NCBI GenBank assembly: GCA_022414725.1
Contig: CM039464.1
Location: 37,867,861 to 37,931,860 of the forward strand
DNA length: 64,000 nt
Reading direction: 5' to 3'
Source of the DNA: Microglena sp. YARC
Lineage: Eukaryota > Chlorophyta > Chlorophyceae > Chlamydomonadales > Chlamydomonadaceae
Below the pieces are notes generated by a model. The model saw only the letters and a program-made list of their open reading frames with translations. It had not been told where the DNA came from and searched no databases. Below are positions 10,043 to 20,280 of the stretch, in pieces; position 1 is the stretch's first letter, and the number at the start of each line of letters is the position of its first letter. Made by a program: the position numbers and the translations under genes.

Positions 10043-10387
10043 ATTTCTTTCTGCATAGAACTTGTGTCATTTTGGGTTGCGCTTTTGACGCAACCTGCCT
10101 CTTTTTGGTTCGCGCTTCTGACTCAACTGATAACGGAAATATCCGCACTGCCGACAACCCTGGTCACGACAGATAAGACATTCTAACTAAATCCCCGGGG
10201 TAGCTGGTTTATGTCGGTAGACCCACCTCCTGGAGTGAAATGCCTTTCACAACTTTAAAAAGAATGTCGTTTGTATGTGCAACCCAAAGGTGGAAGGCCG
10301 TTAAAGTTGCCTCTGTTTATAAATGCTCGTATGCGGAGATTGGTTCATTTTTTGACAATAATCCTTTGATTATAATTTATTATGTAA

Positions 10388-10447
10388 CTGCCGAAGACGG
10401 CGGGCAGCCTGACGTACTACCATGTTACCAAGTTCGATTAGAAAGAT
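10388..10447 (+). repeat. AAGACGG dispersed repeat, copy 1
   Basis: Short interspersed unit with CTGCCGAAGACGGCG and a later GTTACCAAGTTC. Related units: 11027-11097, 49431-49499, 50028-50101. Confidence 0.6.
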
Positions 10448-11026
10448 AATCAATCAATCAATCAATCAATCCACGAGCAAGCTAGAAACTGGAGGCTAAG
10501 AAGAAACAAAGAGATGCCATGTCTTGTCCGTCTGTATTCAAGTTACAGTCCACAGGTAGCCAGGAGGTCCGTTTAGGACGCTACATACTATGTCGAAGGG
10601 TCCGTTGCATCGCAGGACGCAACGTGGCCAGGGTCTATCGGCCAGAAGGAAGAGTCTGTTGAGTCGCAGGGCGCAGGCTAAGCAATTGGTTGCGTCCCAG
10701 GCAGCAGAGCTAGGGATCCTCATAATGTGCCTTACTACCCTGTTAGCCACATAGGCCGAATATAACCATGTAACAATTCTTCTTCTTCTTCTTCGTCTTC
10801 TTCCTCTACTTCTGCTTGGCTGATGGGACTTCAACAAAAAAACGTAGCCAAGAATGGTTTAGTATCATTAAGTGTGTTCATAATACCCTAAGTACACATG
10901 GTTACTCCGTCTACAGCCGTAGAGCAGTACACATGGTTACTCCGCCTGAAGCCCGTTGAGCAATTCACATGGTTACTCCGCCCGCAGCCGGTGAGCAGCC
11001 TGAAGGACTGACTGTTAGTTTTTCTT

Positions 11027-11097
11027 CTGCCGAAGACGGCGAGCAGCCAGATTGCTGGCTGAAGCTATGTACGGTAACCAAGTTCAAGTTCAAGAAG
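11027..11097 (+). repeat. AAGACGG dispersed repeat, copy 2
   Basis: TGCCGAAGACGGCGAGCAGC, then GCTGGCTGAAG and GTAACCAAGTTCAAG. Best match to 49431-49499. Confidence 0.7.
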
Positions 11098-11397
11098 GAC
11101 TGACTGTGGTATAAATCCAACTCCAACCTCTAGTAAATATACCAACGCCCTATGCCCTAGCGTGTGTAGCTATCAGGGCGTCATTATTGGTTGAGTAGAT
11201 GGCCTTTCTGATCTCCTCAGGAAAAGCAAATAATGGAATTATCCCGATCTACAAATAAATAACAGTATTTCATTTGTGATTCTTTGACCTGCATTATATT
11301 TGGTGTTCAATCATATGGAAGCTCTTTTTAATACTTCTCTAAATAAAGAGATGAGGAAGATATTCACCCCACTCTCCTCCTACCTATGGCATCGTAT

Positions 11398-11470
11398 AAT
11401 TGGCGGTGCCCCCTCTTCAAGGGGGCGGGAGCCCCCAGGGTTACCCATTTGTCCGTCGCCCGCCCGCCGC
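11398..11470 (-). repeat. GGCGGAG-ended palindromic repeat, fragment
   Basis: Only the end with TTGGCGGTGCCCCC and the AAGGGGGCGGGAGCCCCC hairpin remains; the rest of the family consensus is missing. Confidence 0.6.
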
Positions 11471-11500
11471 CCGTACATACACGTGAGGTTGAGGGTCCAC

Positions 11501-11605
11501 CTCTTTTGCTTGCAGTGGGGCCTACCACCAATTTGAGAGGGCAGGCTTGTTTGCCTGCAGTGGGGCCAACCACCAATTTAAGACGGCCAGCTCGTTTGCT
11601 TGCAG
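11501..11605 (+). repeat. Two decoys of the 5' edge of the next exon
   Basis: TTTGCTTGCAG|TGGGGCC-type units occur twice (acceptors near 11515 and 11560) before the real acceptor at 11605. Each copies the acceptor and about 30 nt of the exon. Confidence 0.75.
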
Positions 11606-11802
11606 TGGGGCCAGATACCAATTTTAGGCAGCTACTTCTTCCAAGTAAACCATGACTTGGAAGCTGCAGGGACTTCTCCTTTCTCACCCTCCTTCCCAAC
11701 ATCCTTCTCTGTCCCCACTGAGGGTGTAGCTGGGGGTGTAGCTGAGGGTGTAGCTGAGGGTGTGGTCGCACCCTTGGGAGCAGGAGCATCTACATGCAAG
11801 AG
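11606..11802 (+). CDS. Exon of an unrecognised gene (WGQIPILGSYFFQVNHD)
   Basis: Acceptor TTTGCTTGCAG and donor AGAG|GTATGA bound 197 nt. Read from the first base it gives WGQIPILGSYFFQVNHDLEA, a Ser/Pro stretch and a tandem GVAEGVAEGV run, ending ASTCKR. The aromatic start looks like a conserved domain edge, but I do not recognise the family. Two 5'-edge decoys precede it, and possible 3'-edge copies (CACCTACATGCAA, CACACCTACATAAG) lie near 13410 and 13850. No neighbouring exon was found. Confidence 0.5.
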
Positions 11803-11919
11803 GTATGAGGTGTGTAAGGCACGGTACATACAGTGATACAGTACATACAAAATTGGGAAGTATAACAAGCTGCCATACGGCCCGAGCTTGAATGAAGTAA
11901 TTAATAAACATATATAGTA

Positions 11920-12605
11920 CACTTTATTACGAGCTTGCGGGGGCCAGCCTGCTTGCTTTCACGGTGTAGGTTACAGTGGAGTTTACAGCACATAGCCAAG
12001 TTTACAACACTAATAACCCCAATAATAGTACGCTTTATTACGGGGTTGAGGGGGCCAGCCCGTTTGCTTGCACTGGGGCCAACCACCTGTTTATAGTGTA
12101 GTACGCTTTATTACGAGCTTGAGGGGGCCAGCCTGTTTGCTTGCACTGGGGCCAACCACCTGTTTATAGTGTAGTACGCTTTATCACGACCGTGAGGGGG
12201 CCAGCCTGTTTGCTTGCACTGGGGCCAACCACCTGTTTATAGTGTAGTACGCTTTATCACGACCTTAAGGGGGCCAGCCCATTTGCTTGCACTGGGGCCA
12301 ACCACCTGTTTATAGTGTAGTACGCTTTATCACGACCTTAAGGGGGCCAGCCCATTTGCTTGCACTGGGGCCAACCACCTGTTTATAGTGTAGTACGCTT
12401 TATCACGACCTTAAGGGGGCCAGCCTGTTTGCTTGCACTGGGGCCAACCACCTGTTTATAGTGTAGTACGCTTTATCACGACCTTAAGGGGGCCAGCCCA
12501 TTTGCTTGCACTGGGGCCAACCACCTGTTTATAGTGTAGTACGCTTTATCACGACCTTAAGGGGGCCAGCCCGTTTGCTTGCACTGGGGCCAACCACCTG
12601 TTTAT
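11920..12605 (+). repeat. 73-bp tandem array, about eight copies
   Basis: Units read AGTGTAGTACGCTTTATCAC, then a GGGGGCCAGCC block, then TTTGCTTGCACTGGGGCC. The last block is related to the acceptor region of the exon at 11606, with the AG changed to AC. One isolated unit lies at 34960-35035. Confidence 0.85.
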
Positions 12606-12692
12606 ACATTTATAATAATATAATAATGTATCAAGCCTGAGCTCGATACAGGACATACATATTGTTTTACATTATTATCAACATGTGTCGTC

Positions 12693-12904
12693 CAGTGTTT
12701 CATTTTTCGACGACGCGTCGCCATTCCGTCGAATGCGACTACCCCCGGACCCTCCGATATCGGGACGCGCTGCCTCCCGACCACCCCAGGCTCCTTGCTT
12801 CGCGCTCCGCCATGCCATGGATACGAAACTTTCCTGAAATCAGGGTTGAGTAGCCCAGGTAGCTACTCAACCTGGACTACAGAAATCTGAAATAAAAAAC
12901 ACTG
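12693..12904 (+). mobile_element. hAT-like MITE, CAGTGTTT family, copy 1
   Basis: Termini CAGTGTTTCATTTTT and AATAAAAAACACTG are inverted repeats. The flanking 8-bp duplication GTGTCGTC (12685-12692 and 12905-12912) is exact. Length, termini and 8-bp duplication fit a non-autonomous hAT element. No ORF of note. Confidence 0.85.
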
Positions 12905-12917
12905 GTGTCGTCTAGAC

Positions 12918-13080
12918 CAGGGTACTACTAAGCGCGCGCGGCAGCGCGGTGCCACGCTACCTTTTAGAGCCCCTCTGTGCGTTTCGCGCAGTTTTTTCAC
13001 CCCCCTGTGGGCGCAGCGCGCAGTTTTTGCGCTTTTAGCACTGAAAAGCGCTGACCAATTTGGCAAGAAGTAGTACCCTG
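12918..13080 (-). mobile_element. hAT-like MITE, CAGGGTACT family, copy 1
   Basis: CAGGGTACTAC...GTAGTACCCTG ends; flanks GTCTAGAC and GTCTAGGC match at 7 of 8 bases. The interior is the GCGC-rich block shared by the family, in reverse orientation. It abuts the CAGTGTTT-family MITE. Confidence 0.85.
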
Positions 13081-13149
13081 GTCTAGGCAATTGTTAACTT
13101 TCTTCTTACCATATCACAGTTACATCGATATTGTTATCATTGTATATTG

Positions 13150-13362
13150 TTATCAATTTTTTTTTTACTCCCTTTAGTCTATTTGGCCTACCCCTGGACT
13201 GTAACATACACACATATTGTTATCAATTTGTTTTAGTCCCTTTAGTCTATTTGGCCTACCCCTGGACTGTAACATACACACACATCTTGTTATCAATTTT
13301 TATTTTTTAGTCCCTTCAGTCTATTTGGCCTACCTCTGGACTTTAACATACACACACATCTT
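13150..13362 (+). repeat. Triplicated ~68-bp repeat (TATTTGGCCTACC)
   Basis: Three units with TTGTTATCAATTTT, TTTAGTCTATTTGGCCTACC and CTGGACTGTAACATACACAC. Single related units occur near 7315, 48210 and 52285. Confidence 0.75.
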
Positions 13363-13445
13363 GTTCTCATTGTTACTGGTTGAGGACGTGGCTGAGGCAC
13401 TCTTGTGACCAGACGCACCTACATGCAAATTCCATAGCTTATCTT

Positions 13446-13657
13446 TTTGGCGGAGCCCCCCCCAGAAGGGGATTCCCCAGGGTTACCTATTTATCCGTCT
13501 GTCTGTGCGACCGACCTACCGACAAAAAAATTGAAGCCTGACACGTCAGCCACCTGTTGTAACTAACTGGCTTAGGTCAGCTCCGCTCCGTTGCCACCTT
13601 CCGTTCCGTTGCCAACAAACTCCGCCAATTTTTTGCGTCGCTTGCGACGCTGCATAG
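13446..13657 (-). repeat. GGCGGAG-ended palindromic repeat, copy
   Basis: TTTTTGGCGGAGCCCCCC at one end, AACAAACTCCGCCAATTTTT at the other, then the palindrome GCGTCGCTTGCGACGC. It also holds GCCTGACACGTCAGCC, conserved in the family. Confidence 0.8.
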
Positions 13658-13932
13658 GACTTTTCCACTGGGCCACGTGGCTAAGCCCCAAGATTTCAAC
13701 AATGCTGGAAAGATGATTCTGTCAGATTCCAGATTCACTACTTCGTAACAGGATTGGCTGGGCAACAAGCCAGGGGAGCTGCCTGGAAGGTGCTGCTCGT
13801 AGCTGAAAAGACAAGCTGTAAGTAACTGAGTCACTCTTGTGAGCAGGCACACCTACATAAGCGGGTGCGTCGTATTTCAGGCACAGTTTATATCTAGTTT
13901 GCTTACACTTGGCTACTGCACCTACCGTTGCG

Positions 13933-14118
13933 CAGGGTACTTCAAATGGCCAAATTGGCCAGCGCTTTAGTGCACTTGAAAACAAAAAAACTGCGCTTTG
14001 TAGTGCAAAAAGCGCTTGCAGCGCCCACAAGGGGTTGCAAAAAACTGCGCTTAGAGCGCAGAGGGGGTCAAAAAGTCAGCGCTCAAAAGCGCAAAAGCGC
14101 GCGCTTTGAATTACCCTA
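13933..14118 (+). mobile_element. hAT-like MITE, CAGGGTACT family, copy 2
   Basis: CAGGGTACTTCAAAT start, GAATTACCCTA end. Flanks CCGTTGCG and CTGCTGCG match at 6 of 8 bases, suggesting an older insertion. Confidence 0.8.
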
Positions 14119-14830
14119 CTGCTGCGCCTTACAACGTTGGGTTTCTGAACGTTGAGGTCTCCTTATGCATATTGTGCCTCATTGGTTGCCCATCTAACAT
14201 ATTCTGTTACCGAGTACAAGCACATACACACCTGGTTTGCTTCCACTTGGCTACTGCACCTACTGCTGCGCCTTACAACGTTGGGTTCCTGAATGTTGCG
14301 GTCTCCTTATGCATATTATGTGCCTCGTTGGTTGCCCATTGAGCCTATTCGATCACAGAGTACAAGCACATAAATACCTGGTTTGGTTACACCTGATACT
14401 GCGTCTGCTGCGGCGCCCTTCATCGGTGCAATTGTGGACGTTGACGCCTTCCGCTGCAGTGCCAGCCTGGCACTTACCTGTGTTATTGTTTTTGTTGCCC
14501 CTGTAGCCAATTTAGGAGCCCCATAGAAGCATAAACACACCTGGCTTGCTAACACCTGCTACTGCGTCTGGCAGGGATTTTGTTTTTACAAATCTGCAAG
14601 TGGGTTTTTACTAGCTTTTTGGTTTTAGGCCTCCTCCAAGAACAGTAGCATACAGCTATTCCTGGGTGCCCCCAGGGGGGTGGCGCCTTGAGCTGCGGGG
14701 GAAGGGGGGCGTCGTCTGCTGCTGCGCTTCTCAACGTTGCCTTTGTGGGCGTTGACACATTTCATGCATATTGTGCCTAATTGGTTGCTCATCTAGCATA
14801 TTCTGTTACCCAGTACAAGCACGTACACAC
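14119..14830 (-). repeat. Decoys of the 3' edge of exon 14831-15041
   Basis: Several ~100-160-bp units repeat the end of the exon (AACGTTG...GCAGCAGACGCAGTA-like) with its donor context AAACCAG|GT and the following CATATTGTGCCTCATTGG intron sequence. All lie on the donor side of this minus-strand exon. Confidence 0.75.
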
Positions 14831-15041
14831 CTGGTTTGCTAACACCTGCTACTGCGTCTGCTGCTGCCCCCTTCAACGTTGCAATTGCGGACGTTGACGC
14901 CTTCCACTGCGGTGCCAGCCTGGCACTAAGCTGCGACAGCCTGGCACTGAGCTGTGACAGGGCTGATGGCTTAGGGTTCAGCTTGGCATTGTCGTCATCC
15001 ACGTCATCCTCGATGTCGTAGGTAGCCTCTAAGGATGCAAC
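14831..15041 (-). CDS. Exon of an unrecognised gene (acidic, LSQLSAR heptads)
   Basis: Acceptor CCTGGCGCAG and donor ACCAG|GTGTGT bound 211 nt (70 codons plus one base). It encodes VASLEATYDIEDDVDDDNAK, then two LSQLSAR heptads and TSAIATLKGAAADAVAGV. The acidic patch and the heptads suggest a soluble, partly coiled protein. I do not recognise it. It is the only copy with both splice sites: 5'-edge decoys lie at 15250-15400 and 3'-edge decoys at 14119-14830. No further exon of the gene could be placed. Confidence 0.5.
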
Positions 15042-15776
15042 CTGCGCCAGGGTTTTAATCGGAGGGTTGTGTGAGTTCGTGTGTGTGTGAGTGTGTGTGT
15101 GTATGGGGGGGGGGGGGGGGGGGGGGGGGGGGATAATGTATGATTTGCTGAATAACAATGCAATTCAGCCACATCCTCTTCTTCTTGTGGCAGTGGTATT
15201 GGTGGTGGTGTTGGTCGGTGGCGGGGTGCTGTTGGTGGTGTTGGTGTTGGTGTTGGACATCATCCTCAATGTCGTAGGTACAATGCATGAAGAGTGTGTG
15301 TGTAGTTGTGCTGGTGGTACTGTTGGTGGTGGTGGTGGAGGTCATCCTCGATGTCGTAGGTAGTCTCTAAGGACGTAACCTGCACCAGGTTTTAATGGAG
15401 GATTGTGTGTGTGAGTGTGTGTGTGTTGTGAGTGACATGTGTGTTGAGTTTGAGTGTGTAGGAGTGTGTGTGTGTGTGTGTGTGTGCGTGAGTTTGAGTG
15501 TGTGGGAGAGTGTGAGTGTGTGTGACTTTGAGTGTGTGTGTGCGTGTGTGTGTGTGTTGTGTGTGTGTGTGTGAGAATGTGTGTGTGAGAATGTGTGTGT
15601 GTGTGTGTGTGAGAGACAGAGTGTGTGTGCGTGTGTGAGTGTGTGTGTGTGTGTGTGAGAGTATGTGTGTGTGCTTGTGTGTGTGTGTGAGAGACTGTGT
15701 ATGTGTGTATGTGTATGGGGGGGGGGGGGGGGGGGGGGTATGATTGCTGATTCTCTAGGTGTACATTAAATGACAT
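15042..15776 (-). repeat. 5'-edge decoys of exon 14831-15041 plus (GT)n/poly-G satellites
   Basis: Copies of the exon start (TACGACATCGAGGATGAC on the minus strand) recur near 15265 and 15350, the second with GTGCAG|GTTACGTCCTTAGAG. Around them are long (GT)n runs (about 15410-15715) and poly-G tracts (15104-15132, 15717-15738). Confidence 0.75.
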
Positions 15777-15779
15777 TGC

Positions 15780-16941
15780 AGTACATCAAATTAAGTGATG
15801 ACTGCTGATAACACGCATCCAAAGGAATGGTTCTCTTACCTCTTCGAGTATACCACCCCTATTTAGATGCTCTTGCCCCCCTCTAGATGTACATTAAATG
15901 GCATTCAATTAAATTGCTTTAAATTACATTACATGCATTAAATTAAATTGCATTAAATTAAATTGATTGCATTCAATTTTAATTAAATTGATTGCATTTA
16001 ATTTAATTGCATTAAATTAAATTGCTTTAAATAACATTACATGCAATGAAGTATTGTGATGAGCCATGATTGCACGTGCAGTATGGAATGGATCTTCCTT
16101 CGACGATACTACCCCACTGTTGTACATGCTCTCGCACCCCTGAGGTACACATTAACTTACATTAAATTTAATTACATTAAATTTAATTACATTAAATAAC
16201 ATTAAATTTAATTGAATTAAATTACATCAAATTAAATGCAGTGAAGACTGCTGCTCACACGTACCCTAAGGAAACAATATATTAGCTCTCCGAGGATAAC
16301 ACCCCTATCGTACATGCTCTAGCACCCCTGAGGTACACATTAAATTACATTAAATTATATCAAATTAAATGCAGTAATGACTGCTGATTATACGAACCCT
16401 AAGGAAGGGATTTCTCAGCCCTCCGAGGATACCACCCCTATTGTAGGTGCTCTCTCCCCACGTCCCCTCCCAACCAACCCCACCCACCACCAAAACAAAA
16501 AGGCACTGTTATAATGTATACCAGTATACATGATGACTCATGAGTACAAGTTCCCAAAGGAAGGGATCTCTTAGCTCTCCGACGATACCCAGTGTTTCAT
16601 TTTTTGACGACACGTCGCCATTCCGTCGCCATTCCGTCGAATGCAACTACCCCCGGACCCTCCGATATCGGGACGCGCTGCCTCCCGACCACCCCAGGCT
16701 CCACAAAAGGTAGCTACTCAACCTGGACTATAGAAATCTGAAATAAAAAACACCAAAAAGCCCAGGTAGCTACTCAACCTGGACTATAGAAATCTGAAAT
16801 AAAAAACACCAAAAAGCCCAGGTAGCTACTCAACCTGGACTATAGAAATCTGAAATAAAAAACACTGACGGTACCCCCCTCTAATGTTGATGCTCTCACA
16901 CCCCTCTAGGTATACATTGAATTAAATCAAATCAAATTAAA
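15780..16941 (-). repeat. 3'-edge decoys of the TIM21-like last exon, with AATTAAA spacers
   Basis: Five copies (about 15820, 16090, 16265, 16395, 16550) repeat the CTACAATAGGG...CTCGGAGGGCTAAGAG end of the last exon, separated by AT-rich AATTAAATT repeats. The 16550 copy is split by a MITE at 16590-16867. Confidence 0.85.
16590..16867 (+). mobile_element. hAT-like MITE, CAGTGTTT family, copy 2 with internal triplication
   Basis: Same termini as 12693-12904; flanks ACGATACC and ACGGTACC match at 7 of 8 bases. A ~55-bp inner block (GGTAGCTACTCAACCTGGAC...) is present three times, against once in copy 1. It lies within an exon-edge decoy. Confidence 0.85.
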
Positions 16942-17160
16942 TTAAATTACATAAAATCCAATGCAATGATGACTCATGATTACACGTACCCTAAGGAATG
17001 GTTCTCTTAGCCCTCCGAGGATACCTTCCCTATTGTAGATGCTCTCGCCCCCCTCCAAGTATATCCTCTCCTCTGCTGGCTGCGGCTGTTTTGAGAAGTT
17101 CGCTGTTATGCTTGCGTCAGGCCGCACGTCCACAGCCAATAGCTTGAACTGGTAGGAGCC
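16942..17160 (-). CDS. TIM21-like protein, exon 5 (C-terminus)
   Basis: After acceptor CATTCGGCAG the exon reads GSYQFKLLAVDVRPDA, EERIYLEGGESIYN and EGILGGLREPF to TAA. It completes the TIM21 fold begun in exon 4: the preceding exon ends VEAKKKQ in phase 0, and KKKQ|GSYQFKLLAVDV matches the conserved strand of plant TIM21-like proteins. The last codons (VRVIMSHHC...) run into AT-rich repeat, so the tail may be eroded or new. Four 5'-edge copies lie upstream and five 3'-edge copies downstream. Confidence 0.75.
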   Translation of the reverse strand, partial: GSYQFKLLAVDVRPDASITANFSKQPQPAEERIYLEGGESIYNREGILGGLREPFLRVRVIMSHHCIGFYVI

Positions 17161-17705
17161 CTGCCGAATGGGATGGGACAGTCTTGATTTGGATTGGCTT
17201 GTTTGTATACAATGTTTTAGTTTGTTTTGTATGCTTTGAGAAGTTGGCTGTTATGCTTGCATCAGGCCGCACGTCCACAGCCAGCAGCTTGAATTGGTAG
17301 GAGCCCTGCTGAATGGGAATTATGATACGATTAGGTTTGTTTTGTTTTGTTCATTCTATTTTGCTTTGGCATAATATGAGTTGCTTTGCCTTTATTGCTT
17401 TGCTTTGATATGATAAGCGTTGCCTTGCTTTGCTTTGCTTTGCCAACAGCTTGAATTGGTAGGAGCCCTGGGAGCAAATAAGACAGTTCATTTGTTTTAG
17501 TGTGGTTTGAATGTTTTGAGAAGTAAGCTGTACTGCATGCATCAGGCGGCACGTCCAAATCTTGAATTGGTAGGAGCCCTGGGAGAAAATGAGACAGTTC
17601 ATTTATTTTAGTTTGTTTTGCATGTTTTGAGAAGTTGGCTGTACTGCACGCAACAGGCCACACGTCAACAGTCAATTGCTTGACTTGGTAGGAACCCAGG
17701 GAGAA
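17161..17705 (-). repeat. 5'-edge decoys of TIM21-like exon 5
   Basis: Four copies (near 17225-17305, 17445-17475, 17515-17585, 17630-17705) repeat acceptor plus GGCTCCTACCAATTCAAG-like sequence and GCCTGATGC...AACTTCTCAAAAC, with TTTTG-rich intron between. Several carry in-frame changes. Confidence 0.85.
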
Positions 17706-17713
17706 ATAATGAT

Positions 17714-17751
<38 letters not shown>

Positions 17752-17879
17752 ATGATGATGATGATGATGACCCACTCCTTCCCCCTTCCCCCCCCCCTGC
17801 CTGATTACCTCCCACTCCCTGATTACCTCCCGCTCCTTCCCCCCTCCCCCCTCCCTGAATTGCACCCCCTCCGTCCCCC
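17706..17879. repeat. (GAT)n microsatellite and C/T-rich minisatellite
   Basis: A GATGAT run at about 17711-17770 is followed by TCCCTGATTACCTCCCACTC-type repeats of the intron. Confidence 0.85.
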
Positions 17880-18413
17880 CTCCCCCTCACCTGCTTTTTT
17901 TTGGCCTCCACAGACACCAACCCCTAGTGCTTGGACCCCGATAGGGGAGAGATCATCTGCACCCGGCTGGACCTCCTTTTCACCGACATTTCTTTCAGTA
18001 TAATGTTACCACCAGACAACGCAATGGCCCTAAGATCACTTCCCTCCTCCCCCTTCCCCTCCCTCCCCCTCACCTGCTTTTTCTTTGACTCCACAGACAC
18101 CAACCCACTCCTTCCCCCCTCCCCTCCCTCCCCCCTCCCTGATTACCTCCCGCTCCTTCCCCCCTTCCCCTCCCCTCCCCCATCCCTGAATTAAAACCCC
18201 TCCTTCCCCCCTCCCCTCCCTCCCCCTCACCTGCTTTTTCTTGGCCTCCACAGACACCAACCCCTTCTGCTTGGACCCCGATAGGGGAAAGATCATCTGC
18301 ACCCAACTGGACCTCCTTTTCAACGACATATCTTTCAGTCGAATGTTGCCGCCAGACTGCACAATGGCTCTAAGATCACTTCCCTCCTCCCCACTCCCCT
18401 CCCTCCCGCTCAC
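17880..18413 (-). repeat. 3'-edge decoys of TIM21-like exon 4 (two copies)
   Basis: Two ~155-bp copies (about 17890-18035 and 18234-18385) repeat the second half of exon 4 from GGAAGTGATCTTAGGGCC to the AAAAAGCAG|GTGAG donor. The outer copy has an in-frame stop (TAG after GSKH). Both lack the exon start and an acceptor. Confidence 0.9.
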
Positions 18414-18710
18414 CTGCTTTTTCTTGGCCTCCACAGACACCAACCCCTTCTGCTTGGACCCCGATAGGGGAAAGATCATCTGCACCCGGCTGGACCTCCT
18501 TTTCAACGACATATCTTTCAGTCGAATGTTGCCGCCAGACTGCACAATGGCCCTAAGATCACTTCCGACCACGGGGGCCCCTAGCACCTCCAACACAGCG
18601 GGGCTGATTTTCAGCTCCCGCATGGCGAGGCGGTACACTCGGTTGGGGTCAGCGGTGTAGTGCTTCTTGGTATATAGGGCGGCGACCAGGACAAGGGAGA
18701 GAGCCAAGCC
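18414..18710 (-). CDS. TIM21-like protein, exon 4 (membrane anchor and TIM21 core)
   Basis: TIM21-type proteins are anchored in the mitochondrial inner membrane and link the TOM and TIM23 translocases. The exon (99 codons, phase 0 at both ends; acceptor CTGTTTAG, donor AAGCAG|GTGAGC) encodes a membrane helix GLALSLVLVAALY, then NRVYRLAMRELKISPAVLEV, LGAPVVGSDLRAIVQSGG, and QMIFPLSGSKQKGLVSVEAK. SPAVLE..GAP and G..VSVEAKKK are hallmark strands of plant TIM21-like proteins. It is the only copy with both splice sites among at least eight partial ones. The family call is from memory; COA1-like proteins share this fold. Confidence 0.75.
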
Positions 18711-19660
18711 CTAAACAGGTGGTGGGTGGGTGTGCGGGGGGGGTCAGGATGGGTGGGGCAGGAAAGGGTGGGATGGGTATGGTAGCGTGGGTGGGTGAAG
18801 GTGTGTGCTGGTGGGTACACTCAGTTGGGGTCAGTGGTGTAGTGCTTCTTGGCATATAGGGCGGCGAGCAGGACGAGGGATAGAGCCAAGCCCTACATAA
18901 GGAGGATGGGTACCAGATGGATGGGTAAGGATGGAGAAGGAGGTAGCGTGGTGGGTGCTGGTGAGTGCTGGTGGTACACTCAGTTGGGTCAGTGGTGTAG
19001 TGCTTCTTGGCATATAGGGCGGCAAGTAAGATAAGGGAGAGAGCCAAGCCCTACATAAGGAGGATGAGGTTATTATGGGTGGGTAAGGATGGAGGGATGG
19101 GTAGCGTCAGGGGCAGGAGGTAGCGTGGGTGGGTGGAGAGGTGGTACACTCGGTTGGGTCTGCAGTGTAGTGGTTCTTGGTATATAGGGCGGCGAGCAGG
19201 ACAAGGGAGAGAGCCAAGCCCTACAATAGGAGGATGGGGTACAGATGCGTGGGTAAGGATGGGGGTGGTAGCGTCAGGGGGGATGGGTAGCGTGGGTAGC
19301 GTGGGTGGAGGTGGGTACACTCGGTTGGGAGGTCGGTGTAGTGGTTCTTGGTATATAGACGGCGGCGAGCAGGACAAGGAGAGAGCCAAAGCCCTGCATA
19401 AGGAGGATGGGGTAATTATGGGTGGGTAAGGATGGGTGGGATGGGTAGCGTGGGTGGGTGCTGGTGAATGCTGGTGGGTACACTCAGTTGGGTTTTGCTG
19501 TGTAGTGGTTCTTGGTGTAGATGGCGTCAAGCAGGACGAGGGAGAGTGCCAGGCCCGGACAGGGGGCATGGGGTCAAGATGGTGGGGCAGGATGGGTGGA
19601 TGAGTAGCGTGGGTGGGTGCTAGTGGTGGAGGTGGGTTACACTTGGTTGGGTATGTTGTG
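18711..19660 (-). repeat. 5'-edge decoys of TIM21-like exon 4 (five copies)
   Basis: Copies near 18860, 19015, 19185, 19370 and 19530 each have a TAGGGCTTGGCTCTCTCC-like acceptor and start, through CCAAGAAGCACTACACC to GAGTGTACC, joined by Thr/Pro-like CACCCACGCTACC intron repeats. None has a donor. Confidence 0.9.
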
Positions 19661-19816
19661 TAGAGTAGGTCGACAAACATCAAGGCCACCCCTTCTGCGG
19701 CCTTCCTGCACTACCCCCCCACCCCACCTACCCATTCCACCCCCCCACCCCCACCCACCCACAACACGCACACACCAAAACCTACACCACCTAAGAACGC
19801 TTCATCACAGGCTCAC

Positions 19817-19886
19817 CCTACATACAAGATCAGCCATGTTCTCTGCAAGGTCGACAAACATCAAGGCCCCCCCTTCTGCAGCTTTC
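19817..19886 (-). CDS. TIM21-like exon 3, alternative copy C
   Basis: Acceptor CAGTGCAG, donor TAGG|GTGAGC, 70 nt. After the G that completes Trp it reads KAAEGGALMFVDLAENMADL, then VCR. It is in phase with exon 2 (ends ATA TG) and exon 4 (starts GGC). Only one copy can be used, since 70 nt is not a multiple of three. Confidence 0.5.
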
Positions 19887-20107
19887 CTGCACTGCCCACC
19901 CCCCCACACACACCCACCCCAGCCCCCCCCATACACGCACCCACCCACCACACCACAACTCTGTACGGTCGACAAACATTAAGGCCACCCCTGCTGCAGC
20001 TTTCCTGCACTGCCCCTCCCCCCCCAACACTCAACCCCCCACCCACCCACCCACATACACACACATCAAAACCTACACCCCCTAAGAACGCTTCATCACA
20101 GTCTCAC

Positions 20108-20177
20108 CATACATGCAAGATCAGCCATGTTCTCTGCAAGGTCGACAATCATCAAAGCCACCCCTTCTGCGGCTATC
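20108..20177 (-). CDS. TIM21-like exon 3, alternative copy B
   Basis: Acceptor GGGGACAG, donor TATG|GTGAGA, 70 nt, reads IAAEGVALMIVDLAENMADL, then ACM. Same phases as the other two copies. Confidence 0.5.
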
Positions 20178-20280
20178 CTGTCCCCCCCCCCACACACACA
20201 CCCACACCCACACCCACACACACACCCACACACACACGACAAAACCTACACCACCTAAGAACGCAACACCACAGACTCAC

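Larger units (their letters stand above)
10043..11397. other. Repeat-derived intergenic stretch without a gene
   Basis: It holds a dispersed AAGACGGCGAGCAGCC repeat (10388-10447 and 11027-11097), a (TTC)n tract near 10780, and a segment at about 10596-10722 (GGGTCCGTTGCATCG...CAATTGGTTGCGT) related to 46240-46315. Three direct repeats of CACATGGTTACTCCG occur at about 10895-10985. No exon is supported. Confidence 0.6.
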
